Of a stretch of DNA of 5,390 nucleotides, positions 1 through 5,390 are shown in pieces; the stretch's first letter is position 1, and every line of letters begins with the position of its first letter. Under the pieces are notes generated by a model. It worked only from the letters and a program-made list of their open reading frames with translations, searched no databases and was not told the origin of the DNA. The position numbers were made by a program, and so were the translations under genes. Origin of the DNA: Actinomycetota bacterium (GTDB lineage: Bacteria > Actinomycetota > Humimicrobiia > Humimicrobiales > Humimicrobiaceae); the NCBI GenBank assembly GCA_016927635.1, contig JAFGMJ010000161.1, positions 1 to 5,390 on the forward strand. The letters run 5' to 3'.

Positions 1-1135
1 ATATATTTGCGCCAGTTACCTCTGGCTCAATCTTTAAGTAGCACCTGTAAATATCAGAAAACCTCTTAAGGCCTGGACTTTCGAGTTTTGTTTCCCATGG
101 CCTGATATAATGAAATGATGGTTTTATCTCAAACTTAAAAAACTTTAAAACATCATCATCTTTAAAAACTCTTTGCCAGAAACCCCTGAATTCATTATAA
201 AAGTATTCCTCAGTTGTGCCGGGATAAGACCAGACCACCCATGAAGTTTTAACACCGGGGGGGCTGCCCATTTGTGCAAATTTTCCGGAAATCTTAGAAT
301 CAATATCCCACAAAAGCAATTTCAAAGTTGCATTTTCCTTATTAAACTGTGCATGGCTGTTTATAGAATCCCAATATCTTTCCCATTTTTTAAAGTAGTC
401 AATTACACGGGGTATGCCTTCTATAGGGTTTGAAATAACATTTCCAAGAAATGGCATTCCAGGCTCGCCTTTTAAAATGAATTCTCCCAGGAAAGCACCA
501 AGGCTTGCATTACAAATATTCATATTCGTTGGTTCGGAAAGAATTGCCATATCAGCATTATATCCTTTTAGCCTTGATGCCAAAGTCCCATTCCCTCCTG
601 CAAATTCTTCATCAACAACACTCTCAAATAAAACATTGCCTCCCGGGGAAAAACCTAACTCCTTAAGTATTTTTATCGCCCAGAATTGGGCCGCCATGCC
701 TCCTTTCATATCCACTGTGCCTCTGCCGTATAATCGGCCATTTAACTCAATGGGTTCATAGGGCCTGCATATTTTCCAATTATCCGGCTCAAACGGAGCC
801 ACATCCACATGGCCGCTCAAAAGCAGGGATTTTGCAGAGTCCGGGTTTTCACCATTCCACACCGCAACCACATTTTTGCGATGGCCTGAGTAATCCCTTC
901 CTTCAAGCCAGGATGGGTCCTTTTTAATGCATTGTACCTCTTCAGGTAAAAAGACATCTGTTTTAAGCCCAAGATTTAAACATTCCTGTTCAATGAATTT
1001 CTGCGCAGGCCCTTCATTGCCAATCGGATATCTGTTTTCGCTTGCATAACTGACAAGTTTTTTCAGCCATTTAACTATGTCTTTTTCCTGTTTTTTTATT
1101 TCCTTGCGAAGTTTTTCAATTGTCATGATTTTCAT
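1..1135 (-). CDS. M20-family metallo-deacylase/peptidase (ArgE/DapE-like), 3' end outside window
   Basis: This gene reads open for 378 codons from ATG at 1135 to the left edge, where it is cut, so the C-terminus is missing. It is a zinc-dependent amidohydrolase of the ArgE/DapE/M20 type, which are cytoplasmic enzymes removing acyl groups or cleaving small peptides. Visible motifs are SGHVDVAP (H109, D111), LYGRGTVDMKGG (bridging ligand D142), VVDEEFAGG (base E176, ligand E177) and LSEPT (E201). The last metal-ligand His would lie beyond the edge. The inserted dimerisation domain (about 213-330) ends with the usual PGTTEE segment. The family GxxxH there reads GEPGM, so the histidine is replaced by Met227. 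The chosen start overlaps the M24-like gene's stop as ATGA, implying translational coupling; a second in-frame ATG lies at 1126 with no better ribosome site. The family assignment is firm, but the substrate is unknown. Confidence 0.9.
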   Translation of the reverse strand, partial: MKIMTIEKLRKEIKKQEKDIVKWLKKLVSYASENRYPIGNEGPAQKFIEQECLNLGLKTDVFLPEEVQCIKKDPSWLEGRDYSGHRKNVVAVWNGENPDSAKSLLLSGHVDVAPFEPDNWKICRPYEPIELNGRLYGRGTVDMKGGMAAQFWAIKILKELGFSPGGNVLFESVVDEEFAGGNGTLASRLKGYNADMAILSEPTNMNICNASLGAFLGEFILKGEPGMPFLGNVISNPIEGIPRVIDYFKKWERYWDSINSHAQFNKENATLKLLLWDIDSKISGKFAQMGSPPGVKTSWVVWSYPGTTEEYFYNEFRGFWQRVFKDDDVLKFFKFEIKPSFHYIRPWETKLESPGLKRFSDIYRCYLKIEPEVTGANI

Positions 1136-2298
1136 AATTCTATTATTTCTCTTCTGTAGCTGGTTAATTCTTTGATTCCTCTGTCTGTGATTAACACTCC
1201 ATCCTCAAAACGCAAACCGTTCTTACCATCAGACAGCCAGATATCAATATTAAAAAGCATTCCTGGAATTATTTCAAAGTTGTTTTCTTTTGCCAACCAA
1301 AAACCTTCAACTTCAGAGCTGCCAGTACCATGTGCAGGCCCATAAAGTGTAAAATCTTCATAATTATATTTTGAAAGTAATTTGTAATATCCATCAAATA
1401 CTTTGGATGATTCTACGCCAGGACCCAATACTCCCAGTGTATAATTAACAGCTTCAAGCGCAACTTTCATTAATTTATTTACCGATGCAGGTAATTTTCC
1501 AAATGAAAAAGGCCTGCACATATTGCCGCAGTATCCCATATATTTTGCGCCAAATGTAAGCTGTATTAGTTCATTTTGGCTAACAATCTTATCAGTGGAG
1601 CGGCACAAACTCAGCCTTGTATTATCGCCAGAACACACCCATGCTGGATAGGGTGTTCCCTCTGCGCCCATTGATATCATTTTACAGCGGCCAATAGATT
1701 CTATTTCCCACTCCCGCATACCTGGACGTGCAGATGCAAGAGCTTCAATTATTGCCTGTTCTGTAATGCGATAAGCCTCTGTTATATAAGGTATCTCAGC
1801 AGCAGTTTTAACTTTCTGCACATTTAATAATAAATCATCAGCCTGAATAAATTCCGCACCAGGCAAGGCATCTTTTAATTCTTCGAATAATATATGCGGG
1901 AAAATATTGTAGTTTCCTATTCCTATGCTTACAGGACCTGCTTTGCAAACCTCTGTAATTATTTTTTTAAAATCCAGTTCCGAGACTTTTGGAACCCATT
2001 GTGGCGCAGATGTTTCAACAAGCAGTGGGTTTATATATATTGAGGGCACAGTTGCAAAACTTTCTGCAAATTCAAAAGACTCAGGCCCGCCAGTTAGAAG
2101 AGCCGCCTTCCCCACGGCAGGAACCATTACAACTGCAAAGTCAAAGAAAGGCCAAAATCCGGTTAAATATCTTGACGAACCCGACTCGCATTCGCTGCTG
2201 TAACTTATAAACAAATCCACTGATTTTTTTTGCATTTCTTTTTGAAGCTTTAGTATTCTTTCCGAATATTCATCTGGCGGAAGTTTTGGCAATCTCAT
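1132..2298 (-). CDS. Pita-bread-fold (M24 / creatinase-like) protein with degenerate metal site
   Basis: This 388-residue protein has the two-domain layout of Xaa-Pro aminopeptidase/creatinase relatives: an N-terminal creatinase-like domain (about 10-160) and a C-terminal pita-bread domain (about 165-388), with normal length for the group. Alignment by motif gives TFG (T248) where M24 enzymes have the DxG Asp, CGNMCR (N259) for the second Asp, AHGTG with H323 retained, FNID (D352) for the Glu of the TxEP segment, and RFEDGVLIT with E365 retained. Only two of five ligands are therefore conserved. The SGDNT segment (223-227) matches the creatinase/M24 region, but the following catalytic His is Leu231 or Cys232. 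The protein is probably a non-metal hydrolase, as creatinase is, or a non-catalytic relative. It is most likely not a working Xaa-Pro peptidase. The next gene (M20) overlaps its stop by 4 bases, so the two are likely co-translated. GGGGG lies 6 bases before the ATG. Confidence 0.88.
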   Translation of the reverse strand: MRLPKLPPDEYSERILKLQKEMQKKSVDLFISYSSECESGSSRYLTGFWPFFDFAVVMVPAVGKAALLTGGPESFEFAESFATVPSIYINPLLVETSAPQWVPKVSELDFKKIITEVCKAGPVSIGIGNYNIFPHILFEELKDALPGAEFIQADDLLLNVQKVKTAAEIPYITEAYRITEQAIIEALASARPGMREWEIESIGRCKMISMGAEGTPYPAWVCSGDNTRLSLCRSTDKIVSQNELIQLTFGAKYMGYCGNMCRPFSFGKLPASVNKLMKVALEAVNYTLGVLGPGVESSKVFDGYYKLLSKYNYEDFTLYGPAHGTGSSEVEGFWLAKENNFEIIPGMLFNIDIWLSDGKNGLRFEDGVLITDRGIKELTSYRREIIEL

Positions 2299-2304
2299 CT
2301 TTTA

Positions 2305-2309
2305 CCCCC
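2305..2309 (-). promoter_or_regulatory. Ribosome binding site of the M24-like gene
   Basis: The minus strand reads GGGGGT six bases upstream of the ATG at 2298, one mismatch from GGAGGT. It is conspicuous as the only G-run in an A/T-rich leader and supports the chosen start. Confidence 0.5.
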
Positions 2310-2366
2310 ATATATTTCAATTAATATCATAATCAATATTTAAAATAATAAGCTATTTAAGTTTTT

Positions 2367-2394
2367 ATATTATTGATTTTTATAATTTAATCAA
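2367..2394 (-). promoter_or_regulatory. Possible promoter for the M24-M20 pair
   Basis: In the 137-base gap between the oxidoreductase stop and the M24-like start, the minus strand has TTGATT (2389-2394) and TAATAT (2367-2372) separated by 16 bases. Each matches 4 of 6 positions of the sigma-70 consensus. The gap is almost pure A/T, so chance matches are likely. It would let the pair be transcribed separately from the oxidoreductase gene, but readthrough is equally possible because no convincing terminator lies between them. Confidence 0.25.
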
Positions 2395-2435
2395 CCCATT
2401 TAGCCATTTCCAAAACAGCCCGAAAACCATATCGG

Positions 2436-3437
2436 TTAAAATTCTATTACCCTGTTTTCCATCGCCGATTTTTCAGCCATGCGCATTCCATGCACTGCAT
2501 CTCTTGATTCCCGTGGAGTTATCACTTCGGGTTTTTTGTTGTTTATGATACATTTTACAAAGTATTCAAGTTCCTCTTTTAAATAACCTCTTCTAATGTC
2601 ATGTACTTTTGGCCAGTAGGTCGACTGTGGAAAGCTCAGGCCATTTTTTGTAAGCACTGTGTAATTCTTTCCGGAATTATCTATATCTATTGCCCCCTTC
2701 GTACCCACGATCTCCATTTTTGCATCAATTGCATAAGGGACATTATCCGGCAGCGACCAGATATTTTCTATCACTGCAAATGCGCCATTATCAAGCCTAA
2801 AAAGCGCCCAGGCGACGTCGTCATATTTTAATCCTGGCCTGGTATTTACAGTCTGCGCATAAACAGTTTTTGGTTTTGCCCCGGTATACCAGAGCATTAA
2901 ATCATAGTCATGTATACCATCTCCAAATAATGCACTGATTTTACTCAAATGGCTTTCAGTTATCCATTTTGCCAGATTCCTTTTTGCATGAATTGAAATT
3001 ATCTTTCCAATATTGCCTGCATCTATTTCCTGCTTTGCAAGCGCATAAGCTGTGTCAAATCTGCATATATGGCCCACCATAAAAAATTTTTCTGTATCTT
3101 TCAAGGCTTCGATTATAAGGTCACATTCTTCAGTGGTGTCAGCCATTGGCTTTTCAAGAAATACATGCTTTCCTGCCTTAATTGCAGCAATTGCGGGTTC
3201 CATGTGGTCTTTGACATGAGTTACTATTGAGACCATATCGATATCTTTGTCAGAAAGAATGTCTTTATAATCTGTATAAGTCTTATTTACCCCATATTTT
3301 TGTGCTATCATTTTAAGATGCTCAGGTCTTCTGGTACATATTGCACTCACTTCAACACAGGGAATAGATTGGAAAGTATCAATATGATGCTCACCAAACC
3401 AGCCAAGCCCTATTACGCCGACTTTTATTTTTTCCAT
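2436..3437 (-). CDS. Gfo/Idh/MocA-family NAD(P)-dependent oxidoreductase
   Basis: This 333-residue protein has the usual family length. The N-terminal Rossmann domain (about 4-120) carries the dinucleotide motif VIGLGWFG (G10, G12, G15) and the family EKP motif (E95-K96-P97), whose Lys is the catalytic/substrate-binding residue in this family. The C-terminal alpha/beta domain (about 125-325) carries DGIHDYDLMLW (173-183), the active-site segment with H176. In inositol dehydrogenase-type members the catalytic Asp is four residues before this His, whereas here that position is G172 and Asp is at 173. Such enzymes oxidise or reduce sugars, polyols and their derivatives in the cytoplasm. The start is supported by GAGAGAGG nine bases upstream. 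Position between the M24-like gene and the divergent sugar-kinase-like gene suggests a carbohydrate-derived substrate, by inference only. The closing VIEF is typical of the family. Confidence 0.93.
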   Translation of the reverse strand: MEKIKVGVIGLGWFGEHHIDTFQSIPCVEVSAICTRRPEHLKMIAQKYGVNKTYTDYKDILSDKDIDMVSIVTHVKDHMEPAIAAIKAGKHVFLEKPMADTTEECDLIIEALKDTEKFFMVGHICRFDTAYALAKQEIDAGNIGKIISIHAKRNLAKWITESHLSKISALFGDGIHDYDLMLWYTGAKPKTVYAQTVNTRPGLKYDDVAWALFRLDNGAFAVIENIWSLPDNVPYAIDAKMEIVGTKGAIDIDNSGKNYTVLTKNGLSFPQSTYWPKVHDIRRGYLKEELEYFVKCIINNKKPEVITPRESRDAVHGMRMAEKSAMENRVIEF

Positions 3438-3446
3438 TTTATAATA

Positions 3447-3454
3447 CCTCTCTC
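3447..3454 (-). promoter_or_regulatory. Ribosome binding site of the oxidoreductase gene
   Basis: GAGAGAGG on the minus strand sits nine bases before the ATG at 3437. It is the clearest Shine-Dalgarno sequence in the window and fixes the start of this gene. Confidence 0.75.
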
Positions 3455-3516
3455 TTTAAAATAAGGTTTTTTCATTAAAAAAATAATAATTTTGACTTTA
3501 TATGATTTTGTTTATC

Positions 3517-3543
3517 AGTATACTGCTGTCTCCCAGCATTCAA
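3517..3543 (-). promoter_or_regulatory. Possible promoter for the oxidoreductase gene
   Basis: On the minus strand TATACT (3517-3522, 5 of 6 to the -10 consensus) is preceded by TTGAAT (3538-3543, 4 of 6 to -35), with a short 15-base spacer. Transcription from here would give a leader of roughly 70 bases before the ATG at 3437. The TATACT lies within a perfect 10-base palindrome, CAGTATACTG (3516-3525), which could instead be a protein-binding site. Evidence is weak because of the spacer length. Confidence 0.25.
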
Positions 3544-3556
3544 AGGGCGCTGCTAT

Positions 3557-3742
3557 CTATTCACTTACATAAACTTGCGTATCAAGAATCTGAAATATTG
3601 AGCTTGGCACATGCTTTTCAAGCTCTTTTCCATGAACCGACCTTACTTTCTTCAAAACTTCCCTGTCTTTAAAAGAAACAATCTCTGCAGGTTCAAATAT
3701 AAATTCATATATTTGTTTTGCCTCTCTGTTGCCCGTTGACAT
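3557..3742 (-). CDS. Small unrecognised ORF, 61 residues (hypothetical protein or gene remnant)
   Basis: I do not recognise this product. It is a hydrophilic, charged, probably soluble sequence with no signal peptide or membrane segment; residues about 18-43 are rich in Lys/Glu/Arg and could form a helix. Codon use resembles the neighbouring genes (mixed AT- and GC-ending codons), which argues that it is or was coding. The ATG follows an in-frame TAA directly, so no upstream extension exists in this frame. There is no Shine-Dalgarno sequence. A TATACT at 3753-3758 lies so close that a transcript from it would be nearly leaderless. It sits 119 bases upstream of the oxidoreductase gene on the same strand and may be co-transcribed with it. 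Alternatives are a 3' fragment of a decayed gene or a chance ORF. Confidence 0.4.
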   Translation of the reverse strand: MSTGNREAKQIYEFIFEPAEIVSFKDREVLKKVRSVHGKELEKHVPSSIFQILDTQVYVSE

Positions 3743-3863
3743 TTATAAAATCAGTATAGCATATGACATGTTTAATAGGTAAAACAGCTACCCTTATAGA
3801 ATTCAATAATAAATTTTAACAGAATGCCGTAAGATAATAAAATCAATTACAGTTTGATTAATT

Positions 3864-3892
3864 TTGCTCCTTTGTTAAAATTATTGTATAAA
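3864..3892 (+). promoter_or_regulatory. Candidate promoter for the ROK-like gene
   Basis: TTGCTC (3864-3869) and TATAAA (3887-3892) are separated by exactly 17 bases; the -10 matches 5 of 6, the -35 only 3 of 6. An overlapping alternative is TTGATT (3854-3859) with TAAAAT (3876-3881) at 16 bases. Either gives a leader of about 25-40 bases. The TTGATT arm also belongs to an inverted repeat, so a regulator binding there could block the second promoter. Confidence 0.4.
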
Positions 3893-3908
3893 TTTATGTA
3901 TTCTTATA

Positions 3909-3914
3909 TGAGGA
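3909..3914 (+). promoter_or_regulatory. Ribosome binding site of the ROK-like gene
   Basis: TGAGGA lies ten bases before the ATG at 3925, a slightly long but workable spacing. An ATG at 3908 is out of frame and stops early, so 3925 is the better start. Confidence 0.5.
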
Positions 3915-3924
3915 TTGATATAAA

Positions 3925-5337
3925 ATGGAAAAGCCAGGACACAAAAATAAAATCCTTAAAGAATTTATAAGGCCGCTTCCTCTTGATGAGAACTTCTGTC
4001 CTGCTGCTGTTTGGAATCAAATTTTTTTAGAAGAAGTTCTGAAAAATAAGGCCAGGTTGCCTCTTTTAATTGCCATTGTAAAGGATAATGATAATACTCT
4101 TGTCTACAACACAAGAGTATTTCCTGAAAATTCAAACTCTGAACAGGCTAATTTTTATTATGCGGAACAAATCGTAAAAACTCTTTTATGGGTATACGGG
4201 GGATATAAAATAATAATCGGAGGCTCAAATAAAATCGGGGAACATATAAAGAAATTGTATTCCAAAAACGGAAAACGTTCCTTTGATATAGAAATAATGT
4301 CAAGAATATATGAGAAACCTTTTACAGTGGAAATTACAGATATCGAAAATATGCCTGAAGAAAGAGAAGAAACTATTAACATAGACCGTAACCTTGATGG
4401 CTGCCGCATAGGTTTTGACCTTGGCGCAAGCGATAGAAAAGTCAGCGCTGTCATAAATGGAAAATCAGTGTTTTCCGAGGAAGTAGTTTGGGATCCGGGC
4501 AGCCAGGCTGATCCCTCTTATCACTATAATGAGATTATTGCTATGCTGAGAGGAGCAGCCACTCATATGCCAAAAGTTGATGCCATCGGCGGCAGTTCGG
4601 CAGGCATATATATAAATAACAGGGTTATGATAGCATCTCTTTTTAGAAGTGTCCCCCAAGACTTATTCAATACAGAAGTGAAAAATATTTTTCTTAAAAT
4701 TCAAAAAGAATTAAAAGTGCCTCTTAAAGTGATTAACGATGGCGAGGTTACAGCTCTGGCCGGTTCAATGTCTTTGAATAAAAATTCCGTGCTTGGCATT
4801 GCAATGGGCTCCAGCGAAGCCGGCGGTTTTGTGGACCAGAATGGAAACCTTAAGCCCTGGATAAATGAAGTGGCATTTTTCCCTGTAGACTTTAACCCTG
4901 ACGCAGCCGCGGATGAATGGTCTGGTGATAAAGGCTGCGGTGTACAGTATTTTTCCCAGCAGTCAGTCATCCGTCTTGCCCGAAAGGCTGGCATCTCCTT
5001 TGAAAGCGGATCAAAACCTGCTCAAAATTTAATCAAAGTGCAGGAACTGATGAAAAAAAATGATAAACGTGCCATTAAAATTTTTGAGACAATAGGCGGT
5101 TATCTTGGCTACGCGCTGGTCCATTATTATGATTTATATAAAATGAGTACTGTTTTAATACTCGGAAGGGTATCTTCCGGGAAAGGTGGCACAATTATAA
5201 TCCAGGAAGCCAGGAAGGTCTTGAAAAGGGAATTCCCAGGGCTTTATGACATCATTGATATACATCTTCCCGATGAAAAAAGTAGAAGGATTGGCCAGTC
5301 GATAGCTGCTGCAAGCCTGCCTTCAATAAATATCTAG
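3925..5337 (+). CDS. ROK-like (ASKHA-fold) sugar-kinase-type protein with N-terminal extension
   Basis: This protein has 470 residues against roughly 300 for ordinary ROK kinases. The ATPase core starts near residue 160: phosphate-1 loop GFDLGASDRK (163-172), IGGSSAG (221-227), VINDGEVTALAG with candidate catalytic base D272, phosphate-2 loop GIAMGSSEAGG (291-301), and adenosine segment VLILGRVSSGKGG (410-422). The order and spacing match ROK glucokinase/N-acetylmannosamine kinase-type proteins, which phosphorylate sugars with ATP in the cytoplasm. Differences are clear: the zinc cluster CxCGxxGCxE is reduced to KGCGVQYFS with one Cys (C338), and the sugar-binding ExGH reads EVAF (315-318). 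Residues 1-158 form a separate alpha/beta domain without a helix-turn-helix that I can see, so it is not an obvious ROK repressor. It is divergent from the oxidoreductase side of the locus and could phosphorylate a related compound. Activity and substrate are uncertain. Confidence 0.8.
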   Translation: MEKPGHKNKILKEFIRPLPLDENFCPAAVWNQIFLEEVLKNKARLPLLIAIVKDNDNTLVYNTRVFPENSNSEQANFYYAEQIVKTLLWVYGGYKIIIGGSNKIGEHIKKLYSKNGKRSFDIEIMSRIYEKPFTVEITDIENMPEEREETINIDRNLDGCRIGFDLGASDRKVSAVINGKSVFSEEVVWDPGSQADPSYHYNEIIAMLRGAATHMPKVDAIGGSSAGIYINNRVMIASLFRSVPQDLFNTEVKNIFLKIQKELKVPLKVINDGEVTALAGSMSLNKNSVLGIAMGSSEAGGFVDQNGNLKPWINEVAFFPVDFNPDAAADEWSGDKGCGVQYFSQQSVIRLARKAGISFESGSKPAQNLIKVQELMKKNDKRAIKIFETIGGYLGYALVHYYDLYKMSTVLILGRVSSGKGGTIIIQEARKVLKREFPGLYDIIDIHLPDEKSRRIGQSIAAASLPSINI

Positions 5338-5390
5338 GAATATTTAAGCATTAAAATTTTTTATAAAAGTTATTTTTAATAATATTTCTA
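5338..5390. other. A/T-rich tail after the ROK-like gene
   Basis: The last 53 bases are nearly pure A/T. ATTAAAA near 5351 can pair with TTTTAAT further on, but the stem has no G/C pairs, so I do not call a terminator. No gene start is visible before the window ends. Confidence 0.4.

Larger units (their letters stand above)
3743..3924. other. Divergent intergenic region (182 bases)
   Basis: This A/T-rich spacer lies between the minus-strand block and the plus-strand kinase-like gene. It contains an inverted pair AATCAA (3841-3846) / TTGATT (3854-3859) and two overlapping plus-strand promoter candidates. On the minus strand there is a TATACT (3753-3758) close to the small ORF. I see no RNA gene or GC-rich hairpin in it. 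Confidence 0.6.

Noticed and set aside
414..761. Plus-strand ORF of 115 residues
   Set aside because: It lies wholly inside the M20 gene on the other strand, whose frame carries all the M20 motifs; its own translation is low-complexity and unrecognisable.
1925..2210. Two overlapping plus-strand ORFs (92 and 73 residues)
   Set aside because: They are antisense to the M24-like gene, overlap each other in different frames, and have no ribosome site or recognisable motif.
1..2298. Ectoine-degradation pair (DoeA-like M24 with a deacetylase)
   Set aside because: As I recall, the partner deacetylase DoeB belongs to the succinylglutamate desuccinylase/aspartoacylase type, not M20, and the M24-like residues here do not match a specific assignment.
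2373..2394. TTGATT/AATCAA hairpin as a terminator after the oxidoreductase gene
   Set aside because: The stem is six A/T-dominated pairs with a 10-base loop and no U-tract, too weak for an intrinsic terminator.
2601..2831. Plus-strand ORF of 76 residues
   Set aside because: It is antisense to the oxidoreductase gene and shows no domain or ribosome site.
3524..3538. Hairpin TGCTG-TCTCC-CAGCA as a terminator after the small ORF
   Set aside because: The stem is only five pairs and no T-run follows on either strand.
4158..4994. Three minus-strand ORFs inside the ROK-like gene
   Set aside because: They are reverse-strand shadows of a gene with clear ASKHA motifs; their translations show no family features.
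3925..5337. BadF/BadG-type N-acetylglucosamine kinase or 2-hydroxyacyl dehydratase activator
   Set aside because: The ND catalytic motif followed by the GSSEAGG loop and the GCxxxYxS segment fit the ROK order better, and no CxxC-type iron-sulfur ligands are present.

Overview
The window is AT-rich DNA with dense, well-spaced coding sequence. Shine-Dalgarno-like sequences precede three of the genes. This fits a low-GC, probably anaerobic bacterium (Bacillota-like or a candidate phylum), but there is no rRNA, tRNA or other taxonomic marker to place it further. I see no mobile element, CRISPR array or RNA gene, and no gene-free stretch longer than about 180 bases.

Layout. On the minus strand, reading right to left, there is an unrecognised 61-residue ORF (3557-3742), a Gfo/Idh/MocA-type NAD(P)-dependent oxidoreductase (2436-3437), a pita-bread (M24/creatinase-fold) protein (1132-2298) and an M20-family deacylase/peptidase (1-1135). 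The M20 gene runs off the left edge and overlaps the M24-like stop codon by ATGA. On the plus strand, divergent from these, is a 470-residue ROK/ASKHA-type sugar-kinase-like protein with a long N-terminal extension (3925-5337).

How the genes may work together. The locus looks like a small catabolic island. A sugar- or polyol-type oxidoreductase and a sugar-kinase-like protein flank two tightly coupled amide-hydrolase-fold proteins. A reasonable inference is processing of an N-acylated or amide-linked sugar or amino-acid derivative taken up from outside; the substrate cannot be read from sequence.

The most notable point is that several members have altered active sites. The M24-like protein has lost most of the metal ligands and apparently also the catalytic histidine of creatinase. 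The M20 protein keeps its visible metal ligands but has Met where the dimerisation-domain histidine normally sits. The ROK-like protein lacks the zinc-binding Cys cluster and the ExGH motif. The oxidoreductase has its catalytic-region Asp displaced by one position. Together they suggest a pathway that has diverged from the textbook members of each family.
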